Position numbers and translations under genes: made by a program
Part shown: piece after piece, positions 9,277 through 18,095 of the stretch
Layout: each line of letters begins with the position of its first letter
Numbering within the stretch: the stretch's first letter is position 1
DNA from: an uncultured Erythrobacter sp.
GTDB lineage: Bacteria; Pseudomonadota; Alphaproteobacteria; Sphingomonadales; Sphingomonadaceae
Direction of reading: 5' to 3'
DNA: 64,000 nucleotides
Assembly (NCBI RefSeq): GCF_947497915.1
Contig: NZ_CANMIJ010000002.1
Span: 434,001-498,000, forward strand
The notes under the pieces: model-generated
Database searches by the model: none
Seen by the model: only the letters and a program-made list of their open reading frames with translations
What the model was told of the DNA's origin: nothing

Positions 9277-10596
9277 ATGGCGTATGACAAAAAGCCGCCG
9301 CGCGTAGTGGGCATGGGCGGTGCTGTGCTTAACAGCCTGAATGGTGTCGTAGGCTCCGGCATCTTTGCGTTGCCAGCGTTGTTGTTTGCGGCGGCAGGCA
9401 CGTTTTCTCCCATCGCGATCCTTATCTTTGCGTGTCTATACGCAAGTGTCTTGGCAATTGTCGCAAAGCTTTCCACCGTGTTTCGTCAATCGGGCGGGGG
9501 GCAACTATATGCTCAGCATGCCTTTGGCCCAGCCGCCGGTTTTTTGGTCGGCTGGTTTTCGATTTGCGTCAACATGGCCGGCGCGGCGGCGAACTTCCAT
9601 GTCCTCGTATCCTATCTCGCTGCCATTTTTCCTTTCTTTGATGATACGATAGTGCGGCTGACGACGATCGCTGCATTGGTCGCAACTTTCACTCTGATCA
9701 GTATCGCCGGCACCGCCAGAGCGATTGGCGCGATTGCCGTAGGGACGTTTCTAAAGCTGACACCCATTTTGCTGCTGATTGTTATCGGTTTCTTTCAAAA
9801 CGGCATCCCCACCAAGGTTAGCCTGCCGCAGTTTTCTGAATTCGAATCCATTGCGTTGCTGCTCGCCTTTGCCTTTTCGGGATGTGACGTGGCTGTTTAT
9901 GCCGCCGGTGAGGCAAAGGAACCGCGTAAGACGATGATGCGCGCGATGTTTGCCAACCTAATCGGTGTGGCGATATTCTATGCTTTTGTTCAATGGGCCT
10001 ATATTGCGGTCGCACCCGATCCATCGATGGTCGATGCTCCGCTTGCCGCGATGGGTGAGAAATTGCTCGGCCCTAGCGGGGCCTTCATGGTCAGCCTCGC
10101 AGCGATCTTCTCTATCGCGACGTTCCAGCTCAACGTGTTCGTGCTGGTCCCGCGCATCGCATACGGCATGGCGCGAAGAGGATTGTTACCGCAGATTTTT
10201 GCATACGTGTCAGAGCGATTCCAAACGCCAATCGCCGCGATTGGGGGCTACGGCGCTGTGATCGCAGCGCTCGCACTATCTGGAACGTTCGAGCTTTTGG
10301 CCGTGCTTGTGGTTAGCGTGGAACAGCTGGGCTTCCTCGCCATAATTGGCGCCCTCATCAAGATGTGGAAGCGCAATGATGCGGGCCTTCGAGCCAGCAT
10401 GGACGCGCGCTGGGCGATCATCATCCCGGTCGCGATCGGTTATATCGGATGGCTCATGTCGCAGCTTTCACCGGTTTCGGTTTTGTACATGATCGCAATG
10501 GTTGCAAGCGGGCTTGCACTGTATGCCTTGTCAAAACGCGCTGCGGTGAAGATGGACGGGATTGATCTGCCAGAAGGGCGCGGCAACGTATCCTGA
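9277..10596 (+). CDS. APC family amino acid permease
   Basis: A 439-residue inner-membrane transporter. The N-terminal NGVVGSGIFALPALLF matches the unwound first helix of APC transporters (GSGIF substrate-binding segment), and about 12 hydrophobic segments follow. ATG 9277 is preferred over an open frame from 9214 because AAAGGGGGAA lies just upstream. The substrate is probably an amino acid but cannot be fixed from sequence. It converges with the small membrane gene at 10617. Confidence 0.85.
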   Translation: MAYDKKPPRVVGMGGAVLNSLNGVVGSGIFALPALLFAAAGTFSPIAILIFACLYASVLAIVAKLSTVFRQSGGGQLYAQHAFGPAAGFLVGWFSICVNMAGAAANFHVLVSYLAAIFPFFDDTIVRLTTIAALVATFTLISIAGTARAIGAIAVGTFLKLTPILLLIVIGFFQNGIPTKVSLPQFSEFESIALLLAFAFSGCDVAVYAAGEAKEPRKTMMRAMFANLIGVAIFYAFVQWAYIAVAPDPSMVDAPLAAMGEKLLGPSGAFMVSLAAIFSIATFQLNVFVLVPRIAYGMARRGLLPQIFAYVSERFQTPIAAIGGYGAVIAALALSGTFELLAVLVVSVEQLGFLAIIGALIKMWKRNDAGLRASMDARWAIIIPVAIGYIGWLMSQLSPVSVLYMIAMVASGLALYALSKRAAVKMDGIDLPEGRGNVS

Positions 10597-10616
10597 CCAC
10601 GATATCGCGGCGACAA

Positions 10617-10820
10617 TCACAACTCGGCGACGATTGAGGCTAGAATAGGAAGTGGTAGCAACACATAAGCCCAAAGCCCGAGCGCGAGGACCAGCCCTGA
10701 GAAACTGAACTCAGCCAAGTGGTGAAACGGATTAAAAAGACCAAAGCCGCCGAACCCCACAACCAAAACGATGATAGGCAAAGCGAGAAGCCAGATGATC
10801 AGGAATGCAAATCGCATCAT
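10617..10820 (-). CDS. small hypothetical inner-membrane protein
   Basis: A 67-residue protein made almost entirely of two hydrophobic segments (about residues 4-28 and 40-65), joined by FNPFHHLAEFSFSG. It lies 8 bp downstream of the acyl-CoA dehydrogenase gene on the same strand and may be co-transcribed. No family is recognised. Coding is supported by its position and by the clean membrane pattern. Confidence 0.6.
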   Translation of the reverse strand: MMRFAFLIIWLLALPIIVLVVGFGGFGLFNPFHHLAEFSFSGLVLALGLWAYVLLPLPILASIVAEL

Positions 10821-10828
10821 AGCTCGGC

Positions 10829-12115
10829 CTAAGCAAACGCCCCCTTCTTAGGCCCCAGATAGCCGAACAGATACGCACCGACTTTGCGCATCTGGATCTC
10901 TTCGCTGCCTTCGGTGATGCGGTATCGGCGGTGGTGGCGGTAGATATGCTCGAAGGGTTTGTGCCGTGAATAGCCGATGCCGCCATGCACCTGCATCGCG
11001 CGGTCGGCGGCTTCGCAGACCAGCCGGTTCGCCCAGTAATTGCACATTGAGACCTTGTCGCTGATCGTGCGCTCGATCTCCTCGTGCGGCATATTGTCCA
11101 TTTCCCACGCGGTTTTGAATATCAGCAGGCGCAGCATTTCCGCCTGCGTTGCCAGCTCCACCAACGGAAACTGGATGCCTTGGTTTTTGGAAAGCGGCTC
11201 GCCAAACGGTTTGCGTTCCCGCGCATATTTCACGCTTTCATCAATGCAGAACATCGCCGCTCCGCAACTTGAAGCAGCCTGCCGGATACGGTTCTGATGG
11301 ACGAAGCTTTGCGCTAGCGCGAGGCCGCGCCCTTCGACGCCAAGGATCGCATCATCCGGCACCCAGACATTGGTGACCGACAGGCGCGGGTGATCGGTCG
11401 GCATATTGAAGGTCCACATCCATTCCTCGATTTTGAGGCCTTCTGTTGGGTTGGGGACGAGGAAACAGGTGATCCCGCTCGCCTGCCCCGCTTCACCCGA
11501 TGTGCGGGCGAACATCGCGCAATGGGTGGCGACATGCATGCCGGTGATCCACATCTTCTCACCGTCGATCCGCCATCCGTCCACACCGTCGCGGCTCTCG
11601 CGCACCGCAGTCGTCTCCATATGGGTCGCGTCGGATCCGTGATCGGGTTCGGTCAAGCCAAAGGCGACGCGGCGTTCGCGGTTAAATCCGCCGGTGATGA
11701 ATTCTGCCTTTTGTTCTTCGGTGCCCCACTGATCGAACATGGCAACGAAAGGGAAGTTGCCGACGATGGAGTGCTCGTTCTGCAAGTCGTTGTGCAGGCC
11801 CAGCCCTTTGCGCGCGAAATGTTCGCGGATGACCGCCATCCAGAGGTTCGAACCATCCTTGCCGCCATATTGCTTGGGCGCGGAGAACCGCCAATGGCCC
11901 GCTTTGTCCGCGCGCGCGGTGGCTTCGCGCAACAGCGCCTCCCAATCCTCACGCGGCAAACCGCCCGCCTCAAAATCAGTCCGCGCATATTCGCGGCGGT
12001 GATCGAAGAAGCGGATATTGTCGTCGGCCTGTTCAAGCGGCTTGATTTCGGCTTCGATGAACGCGTCGAGCTCGTCGAGATAGGCCTGCAGGTCGGGGGA
12101 AATTGCGAAGTCCAT
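10829..12115 (-). CDS. acyl-CoA dehydrogenase family protein (ACAD11/LvaC-like)
   Basis: A 428-residue flavoprotein of the acyl-CoA dehydrogenase superfamily. It has FGLTEPDHGSDATHMET (FAD/substrate contacts), the WITGMHVATH segment, and a C-terminal MQVHGGIGYSRHKPFEHIYRHHRRYRI block. Its ATG directly abuts the stop of the upstream kinase gene (TAA then ATG). Pairing with an APH-type kinase mirrors mammalian ACAD10/11 and the bacterial levulinate Lva proteins, where a 4-hydroxyacyl-CoA is phosphorylated and then the phosphate is eliminated. That role is inferred from neighbourhood, not shown. Confidence 0.88.
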   Translation of the reverse strand: MDFAISPDLQAYLDELDAFIEAEIKPLEQADDNIRFFDHRREYARTDFEAGGLPREDWEALLREATARADKAGHWRFSAPKQYGGKDGSNLWMAVIREHFARKGLGLHNDLQNEHSIVGNFPFVAMFDQWGTEEQKAEFITGGFNRERRVAFGLTEPDHGSDATHMETTAVRESRDGVDGWRIDGEKMWITGMHVATHCAMFARTSGEAGQASGITCFLVPNPTEGLKIEEWMWTFNMPTDHPRLSVTNVWVPDDAILGVEGRGLALAQSFVHQNRIRQAASSCGAAMFCIDESVKYARERKPFGEPLSKNQGIQFPLVELATQAEMLRLLIFKTAWEMDNMPHEEIERTISDKVSMCNYWANRLVCEAADRAMQVHGGIGYSRHKPFEHIYRHHRRYRITEGSEEIQMRKVGAYLFGYLGPKKGAFA

Positions 12116-13471
12116 TTATTCTTCCTCGTCTTCCATTGGCCAGCGGGCGAGCGCCGCCGTGAGTGCCGGATATTTTGGGGAATCCTCCAAAGCCTTAGCG
12201 ACCACCTGCCAACGGCAACCAGCAAGATACTCCGCGTCTTGGAGAGTCTTTTCCCCTCGCAGAACAGCACTCACAGCTTTCTGATCGTGTTGAATTGTGA
12301 AATGGCAATGCTCACGTTCGATTATCCCAAGCGCGTTGCGCGCCACAGCCAACTGGAAACGATCATGGCTGTCGAGTTTGTGCTTTATCGTTCCGAGCCA
12401 CTCAGAAATCGCAATAGCGATTTCGTCCATTTGGGCCTCTCCTGACATAGCCGGGTTCATTTCTATCGGGGTCATGATGGGCCGCGCCCGCTCCTCCTCC
12501 GGCGCATCCTCCTCCAGCAGCATCAGTAGATCGAGTTCCTGCTCGCTCGTGCGGCGCGAAATTACAACCCGCTCCAGCATCCGATCCTCACCGCTGCGCC
12601 AGATTGCCGCCATTTTGAGGCAGCCGAGCGCCCACCATACGGTGCGGTGGATCAGCCAATATCGGAACCGGTCGCGGTCCACTTTCACACCGCTTTCTGC
12701 CTCGTAAGCGGCAAAGTAATCCTCCAGCGACCCCAGTCCTAGCGCGGACCGATCATACCGCGCGAACCGCCACACGGCCATGCAGCCAAATGCCAGATCT
12801 TCGTGCCGGTCGCCAAAATGCGCCAGCTCCCAATCGAGCACGCCTGTCAGGCGGCCATCCTCTGCGAGCAGGTTGCCCATCCGATAATCGCCGTGATTGA
12901 GCACCGGTTCGCATGGCTCGGGACAATTGTCCTCCATCCATTTCAGGCCCAGCGCGATGATTGGACGGTCGCCGCCAGCATCCTCGAATTGCTGTTTCAG
13001 GTCGGCGATGGCTGCGCGGTAGTCCATCACTGGCACGGCATCGGGCACATCGGTACGGCCCAGCGAGTGTATCCGCGCAAGGTCGCGGGCGGCCTCGCGC
13101 AGCAATGCGCCCGCATTCTCCATTTGGAGTATCTGTTTGGGGTTCGGCGTGCCCGGCAAAGCGCGCATCACAAACCCGCTGCCAATGCCGTCCTCCGGCT
13201 CAAGCTCGGCGATCACTTCGGGGGCGGTTACTCCTGCAGCCAGCGCGGCGCGGATCACCGCGGCCTCGACATCGTGGCCGAACGGACGGTCTTTCATGAA
13301 TTCCAGAGACGGCGCGCGGCGCAGGACGAACGCATCGCTACCGCACTCAAACCGCCAGCTTTCCATCGTCGCGCCGCCTGTCAGGCGTTCCAGCGCGCTT
13401 GGCACAGGCAGTCCAGCGCGCGCCATCACACGGCCAAGCCCATCCAGCAATTCTTGCCCCGCAATCGACAT
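12116..13471 (-). CDS. APH-type phosphotransferase fused to a C-terminal DUF6285-like domain
   Basis: A 451-residue protein. Residues ~1-345 are an aminoglycoside-phosphotransferase/choline-kinase fold, with catalytic loop LNHGDYRMGNLL and metal-binding VLDWELAHFGD. After an acidic linker, the last ~105 residues (HDRFQLAVARNALGIIERE, then PKYPALTAALARW) resemble the small DUF6285/LvaB protein that normally stands alone. ATG 13471 is chosen because GAAGGGGAAGAG lies immediately upstream; the open frame reaches 13540. Likely a 4-hydroxyacyl-CoA kinase working with the adjacent dehydrogenase (inferred). It is divergent from the next gene across ~70 bp. Confidence 0.82.
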   Translation of the reverse strand: MSIAGQELLDGLGRVMARAGLPVPSALERLTGGATMESWRFECGSDAFVLRRAPSLEFMKDRPFGHDVEAAVIRAALAAGVTAPEVIAELEPEDGIGSGFVMRALPGTPNPKQILQMENAGALLREAARDLARIHSLGRTDVPDAVPVMDYRAAIADLKQQFEDAGGDRPIIALGLKWMEDNCPEPCEPVLNHGDYRMGNLLAEDGRLTGVLDWELAHFGDRHEDLAFGCMAVWRFARYDRSALGLGSLEDYFAAYEAESGVKVDRDRFRYWLIHRTVWWALGCLKMAAIWRSGEDRMLERVVISRRTSEQELDLLMLLEEDAPEEERARPIMTPIEMNPAMSGEAQMDEIAIAISEWLGTIKHKLDSHDRFQLAVARNALGIIEREHCHFTIQHDQKAVSAVLRGEKTLQDAEYLAGCRWQVVAKALEDSPKYPALTAALARWPMEDEEE

Positions 13472-13539
13472 CTCTTCCCCTTCGCCCCATTCGCTGCGAT
13501 GGGTGCGCCAGCATAATGTCAGAAACGAAAGTCGCCGCA

Positions 13540-14889
13540 ATGAAGAAACGTCACATCGCCCTCGCCGCGCTAGCTATAATCGGGGTTGGAGGCGGAACCG
13601 CGGCCTTTGTTGCTGCGCCGACCATCCACGAAGGCGCGCCGGGCGAAACGCCTGAACTGGGCCGATATGGCGACTACACCGTCGGCACGCAGGAACTCGT
13701 ATTCTCGATGTCGGACCGGATCACGTTTGAAAAACTCGGCATGGCCACAGGCGGCACATCCAGCGAAACGCGCGAATTGCAGGTGCGGATGTACTATCCT
13801 GCTCAGGCGGAAAGCGGGGCGGCAGGTGCATCTCCGGTCACCTACACCCACACGATGGACCCACCGGATATGGAGCCGGTGACCCTCGAATATGCAGGCA
13901 TCGCCTATCCCGATGCGTCGGCGATCAGCGGCGAGAAATATCCGCTCGTCATTATGAGCCACGGCTTCAACGGGTGGAGCACGCAGGCCAGCAATCTGGC
14001 TGAGCACATCGCCTCGCGCGGATATGTCGTCGCCTCGATCTACCATGCCGATATGAAACTGGAGGGGGCGACAGATTTCCTCCACTCCTTCGCCAAAGTG
14101 CTGGCCAGCCGGTCGCTCGATCAGCGCCAAATTCTGACGCAGATATTGGAGCGCGCGGGCAGCGACAATTCTGGCGCCTTTGCCGCAATAGATACCGAGC
14201 AGATCGGCCTGATCGGGTATTCGATGGGCGGATACGGCGCGCTGGCGACAGCAGGCGGCGATTATGATTACGACAGCGGCACCTATGGAGTTGTCCCCTC
14301 CGATGCCATGGCGCCAGTGCGCGCGGCCGCCGGCGATGACGCGGGGATCGATGCGGTTATCGCCTTTGCTCCGTGGGGAGGGCAATCTGACAACCGCGTC
14401 TGGAGCGCAGAGACGCTAGGGCAGATAATCGCGCCCGTGATGATCGTGGCTGGCAATCAAGATGATGTCTCCAATTACGAGGACGGCATCAGCTGGATTT
14501 TCGATTCGCTTGGCGGGACGGATCGCCACATGCTCGTTTTCCGCGAGGCGCGTCACAACATTGTCGGCAATGCCTTTGAGATGCCGGAAGGTGCGCCTTT
14601 CCGCGCGATCGAATTCGTCAATGAACCCGTTTGGCGACAAGACAGGATCAATTCGATCAACCAGCATTTCGTCGCCGCCTTTCTCGACCTGCATCTAAAG
14701 GGCAATGAGGAAATGGCCGCTTACCTGGATGTGCCGGTGAAAGACGCCAATGCCAGCACGTGGGACGTCTCCACCGGGGAACAGCTCAATGGAAAGCTGG
14801 CGGGCGAGGGCGAGCCCGATCACTGGCGCGGGTTCCAGCGGCGCTGGGCCGTGGGACTGGAAATGCATCGCAAGGCAGCGGGCGAATAA
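13540..14889 (+). CDS. exported alpha/beta hydrolase, PAF-acetylhydrolase/dienelactone-hydrolase-like
   Basis: A protein of about 449 residues with an N-terminal signal peptide or anchor (MKKRHIALAALAIIGVGGG). It carries a hydrolase core: VIMSHGFNGWS (oxyanion region), LIGYSMGGYGAL (nucleophile Ser), an aspartate near PVMIVAGNQDD, and a histidine in FREARHNIVGN. The arrangement resembles bacterial platelet-activating-factor acetylhydrolase-like or dienelactone-hydrolase-like enzymes. An alternative ATG lies at 13516; 13540 is preferred because it puts the lysines at the start of the signal. The substrate is unknown. Confidence 0.8.
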   Translation: MKKRHIALAALAIIGVGGGTAAFVAAPTIHEGAPGETPELGRYGDYTVGTQELVFSMSDRITFEKLGMATGGTSSETRELQVRMYYPAQAESGAAGASPVTYTHTMDPPDMEPVTLEYAGIAYPDASAISGEKYPLVIMSHGFNGWSTQASNLAEHIASRGYVVASIYHADMKLEGATDFLHSFAKVLASRSLDQRQILTQILERAGSDNSGAFAAIDTEQIGLIGYSMGGYGALATAGGDYDYDSGTYGVVPSDAMAPVRAAAGDDAGIDAVIAFAPWGGQSDNRVWSAETLGQIIAPVMIVAGNQDDVSNYEDGISWIFDSLGGTDRHMLVFREARHNIVGNAFEMPEGAPFRAIEFVNEPVWRQDRINSINQHFVAAFLDLHLKGNEEMAAYLDVPVKDANASTWDVSTGEQLNGKLAGEGEPDHWRGFQRRWAVGLEMHRKAAGE

Positions 14890-14899
14890 GCGCGCAATG

Positions 14900-14934
14900 A
14901 AAAAGGCTGCCCCGTTTACCGGAGCGGCCTTTTT
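14900..14934. terminator. bidirectional intrinsic terminator
   Basis: AAAAAGGC at 14900-14907 pairs with GCCTTTTT at 14927-14934, and the inner bases pair further around GTTTACC. It has a T-run on either strand and sits between convergent genes ending at 14889 and 14957, so it can serve both. Confidence 0.85.
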
Positions 14935-14956
14935 CATTCACCCGAAAGCAAATTGA

Positions 14957-15718
14957 TCAGCTGATCTTTTTACGCATCCGTTTGGCGCGTTTGGCTGGGC
15001 TTGGATGGGTGCGAAGCAGCTCAACACCGCCGCCCGCGCTCATCTCTGCCAGTTTATCCATCGCGGTGGCGCAGGCTTCCTGATTATAGCCATTGGCCGC
15101 CATAAATTCGAGCGCGTAGTCATCCGAACTGCGCTCTGCTTTTTGCGAATGCTGGGCGTACATGACGTTCTGGATCAATCCGCCCAGCTCTGAATTGGCA
15201 ATCCGGCGGGCATCGCCGCTGGCCGTGCCTGCCACGCTCAACGCAGCGTCTTGTTGAAGCGCTCGTTTCATGCGCTTTTGCCCATGCCTCAGTTTCACGT
15301 GACCAATCTCATGGCCGATGACGCAGCGAACTTCGTCATCCTCAAATTTGTCCATAAGACCGGCCATGATCCGCACCGTGCCATCGCCCATCGCAAAGGC
15401 ATTCACGTCTTTGACAAGATACGCTTTGATATCGAGATCGAGGCCATCATAGCTGTCCAACCCTTCCGTCAACGCGGCAAGCCGCGCGCCGTAAGGGTCA
15501 TCCGGTGTTGCTATCGGATTGCTCGCATCCATCTTTTCCGACATTTGCCCGAAATAGGCGACGATTTCCTCATCAGAAACGCTGGCAGCTGCGGCGACTT
15601 TTTTGGCCGAACCGATGATCCCGCCAAGGCTTTGCGAATTTGCCGGAACCGCTGCGAGCGCGATAATCGCGCCCACACCGGCCAGTGCAGCACCTGCGTT
15701 TCTAAATGTCTTCAACAT
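14957..15718 (-). CDS. exported M48 family zinc metallopeptidase
   Basis: A 253-residue peptidase with a signal peptide (cleavage near PANSQS, residue ~28). The zinc site is His136-Glu137-x2-His140 (IGHEIGHVKL), and Glu195 in AERSSDDYALEF is the likely third ligand. It lacks membrane helices after the signal, so it resembles BepA/LoiP-like periplasmic M48 enzymes rather than HtpX. A Lys/Arg-rich C-terminus follows THPSPAKRAKRM. ATG 15718 is preceded by GGGAAAGA. It probably acts in envelope protein quality control (family inference). Confidence 0.88.
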   Translation of the reverse strand: MLKTFRNAGAALAGVGAIIALAAVPANSQSLGGIIGSAKKVAAAASVSDEEIVAYFGQMSEKMDASNPIATPDDPYGARLAALTEGLDSYDGLDLDIKAYLVKDVNAFAMGDGTVRIMAGLMDKFEDDEVRCVIGHEIGHVKLRHGQKRMKRALQQDAALSVAGTASGDARRIANSELGGLIQNVMYAQHSQKAERSSDDYALEFMAANGYNQEACATAMDKLAEMSAGGGVELLRTHPSPAKRAKRMRKKIS

Positions 15719-15746
15719 ATCTAGTCTTTCCCAAAAGACGGCCAAA

Positions 15747-17174
15747 TCAGGCCACTACGTTATCCTTCTTAACGGTGATCACCTGCGGATAGGTGAATTC
15801 TTTGAGGCCTTCTTTGCCGTATTCCGCGCCAAAGCCTGACTGCTTGTGGCCGCCAAACGGAGCAAACGGGGACAGGTGCATAAATTCATTGATCCAGACC
15901 GTGCCGGTTTCCAGTTGCTCTGCGATCTCCTGACCTTTCTCGGTATCGGCAGTCCACACGGCACCCGCCAGACCATATTCGGACGCATTGGCGCGCGCGA
16001 TGACCTCTTCTTCGGTCGAAAATTTCATCAGCGGCATGACGGGGCCAAACTGTTCCTCGGCCACGATCCGCGCGTCTTCCGGCGGGTTGTCGAGGATGGT
16101 CAGCGGCACGAAGTACCCTGTGCCAGACGGGTCTTTGTCGCCGCCGGTCAGGAATTTGTAGCCATTGTCTTTGGCGTCTTCGATCAGTTCAAGAACGCGG
16201 TCATACTGCTTCTTGTTCTGAATCGGGCCGACGCCGGTGCCTTGCTCGCTGCCGTCACCAACAACCACGGTTTTGGCGAAATCGGCAATGGCTTGGGACA
16301 GCTCGTCATAGATATCTTCGTGGATGTAAACGCGCTTGGCCGCGATGCAGACCTGTCCGGCGTTCTGGAAACTTGCCCAGAACAGCTGCTCTGCCACCTT
16401 TTTAGGATCGGCGTCTGGCATCACGATGGATGCATCGTTGCCGCCCAGCTCCAGCGTGATCCGTTTCAGATCGGCGCTGGCGCCTTCCATGATTTTCTTA
16501 CCCGTTGCGGTTGATCCGGTGAAGGTGATCTTATCGATGTCAGCATGCGACGTGATCATCGGGCCGAGCACGTCTTTGCCGGTGATGATGTTGACGGTGC
16601 CCGCTGGCACTTTGTCCGCGATCAATTCTGCAATCCGCAGAGTCGTCAGCGGCGTGAACGGCGATGGTTTCAGCACAATAGTACAACCCGCCATCAGGGC
16701 AGGCACGATCTTCTGGATCGCCATCATGATCGGGAAATTCCACGGCACAATGCCGCCAACCACGCCCACTGGCACGCGGCGGTGGCGATGCAGACGGGTG
16801 TCGTCGTCCTGAATAATCTCTTCTTCAAGCTGCAACGTCGATTGCGCAGCAGCCAAACCAGCCGCGCCGAAAATCTCGCCTTTGGCTTGCGCATGCGGCT
16901 TGCCCTGTTCGGACGTCAGCAGACGGTAAAGTTCGTCGGCGTTTTCCTTAATCACGCCGGAGATCGCCATGCAAACAGCCTGACGCTCTTCAAACGTCGC
17001 TTTCTTCCATGTCTTGAACGCAGCGCGCGCAGCGGCGACAGCTTGATCGAGCTCGCCTGCCCCAGCCGACGGCACCTGACCGATGACTTCTTCCGTCGCG
17101 GGATTGACGACATCCAGCCATTGGCCGTTGTCGGTCATTTCGCCATTGATGAGGTTCTTATATTGCGTGACCAT
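15747..17174 (-). CDS. NAD(P)-dependent aldehyde dehydrogenase
   Basis: A 474-residue aldehyde dehydrogenase. Catalytic residues are Asn146 (PWNFP), Glu242 (LELGGNDA) and Cys276 (NAGQVCIAAK). Cofactor-binding FTGSTATGKKI is at about 218. The C-terminal FGGHKQSGFGAEYG is typical of betaine-, benzaldehyde- or semialdehyde-type enzymes, so the natural aldehyde is open. ATG 17174 follows GAGAGGAACAATC; the frame extends to 17246 but has no better start. It is divergent from the GST gene. Confidence 0.9.
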   Translation of the reverse strand: MVTQYKNLINGEMTDNGQWLDVVNPATEEVIGQVPSAGAGELDQAVAAARAAFKTWKKATFEERQAVCMAISGVIKENADELYRLLTSEQGKPHAQAKGEIFGAAGLAAAQSTLQLEEEIIQDDDTRLHRHRRVPVGVVGGIVPWNFPIMMAIQKIVPALMAGCTIVLKPSPFTPLTTLRIAELIADKVPAGTVNIITGKDVLGPMITSHADIDKITFTGSTATGKKIMEGASADLKRITLELGGNDASIVMPDADPKKVAEQLFWASFQNAGQVCIAAKRVYIHEDIYDELSQAIADFAKTVVVGDGSEQGTGVGPIQNKKQYDRVLELIEDAKDNGYKFLTGGDKDPSGTGYFVPLTILDNPPEDARIVAEEQFGPVMPLMKFSTEEEVIARANASEYGLAGAVWTADTEKGQEIAEQLETGTVWINEFMHLSPFAPFGGHKQSGFGAEYGKEGLKEFTYPQVITVKKDNVVA

Positions 17175-17348
17175 GATTGTTCCTCTCTCGAATCTCTTTG
17201 AAATCTCTCTCGCCCCCGAAGGTGGACCTTCGCGCGCAAAAATCAATCACGAATACTGCGTCCAGCACTCGTCTTGCGGTGGAGCGTAGCGCCAATCAGT
17301 TGCGCTTTGCAACGGGCGCTTTATGCAAATGGCAAACAGGAGACTGAG

Positions 17349-18053
17349 ATGAGTGATACCGCCCCCGATCTGGTTATCTATGGCAGCCCCGTCTCGCCGT
17401 TTGTCCGCAAAGCCGCCGCGCTCTGCATCGAAAAAGATGTTCCGTTCGAGATGGAGGCTGTCGATGTCTTCAATCCGCCGCAATGGTTCCGCGACATTTC
17501 ACCGCTAAAACGCATCCCTGTCCTGCGTGACCGATCCATTGCGGCAGAAGGCGTGGCAGGCACCATCGCGGACAGTTCGGCGATCTGCAGCTATATCGAG
17601 AAAAAGCACCCTGCCCCAGCGCTTTATCCGGCAGAACCCTTCGCCCATGGCCGCGCGCTTTTCATTGAGGAATTCGCTGACAGCATCCTCGCCGCGACCG
17701 CCGGGCTCGGCATTTTCCGCCCGATCTATTTCAGCGCGGTTCAAGGCAAAGATCCCGATCTTGAAACCGCGCGTCAGACTTGGGCAGAAAAGATGCCGCC
17801 GCTGCTCACATATCTTGATACAGCCTTGGGCGATTCAGAATTCTTTGCAGGCGATGCCTTGTCCATCGCGGATATCACCGTCGCTGCTGTGCTGATGCAA
17901 ATTGCTCTGGTCGCGGAAATACCGCTAGGTGCTTATCCAAAGCTGGCTGCGAATTTTGACACGGTCAGCGGCCGCCCATCCATCGCAGGACCTTTCGCAA
18001 AAGCTAACGGCTTCATTCGCAAAGCCTTGCCCGATCTGTTTGACCTGACCTAA
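17349..18053 (+). CDS. glutathione S-transferase family protein
   Basis: A 234-residue GST. The N-terminal thioredoxin-like domain contains VIYGSPVSPFVRKAAALCIE (Ser/Cys activation region), KRIPVL with the cis-proline, and ADSSAICSYIEKKHP for glutathione gamma-Glu binding. A helical C-terminal domain holds the FFAGDALSIADITVAAVL capping motif. ATG 17349 is preceded by AGGAGACTGAG. The electrophilic substrate is unknown. It is followed after 42 bp by mtnP, possibly in the same transcript. Confidence 0.88.
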   Translation: MSDTAPDLVIYGSPVSPFVRKAAALCIEKDVPFEMEAVDVFNPPQWFRDISPLKRIPVLRDRSIAAEGVAGTIADSSAICSYIEKKHPAPALYPAEPFAHGRALFIEEFADSILAATAGLGIFRPIYFSAVQGKDPDLETARQTWAEKMPPLLTYLDTALGDSEFFAGDALSIADITVAAVLMQIALVAEIPLGAYPKLAANFDTVSGRPSIAGPFAKANGFIRKALPDLFDLT

Positions 18054-18095
18054 GGCTCTATCCGGTCAAACCTAGGAAGAGCGGGACGCGCAAAC

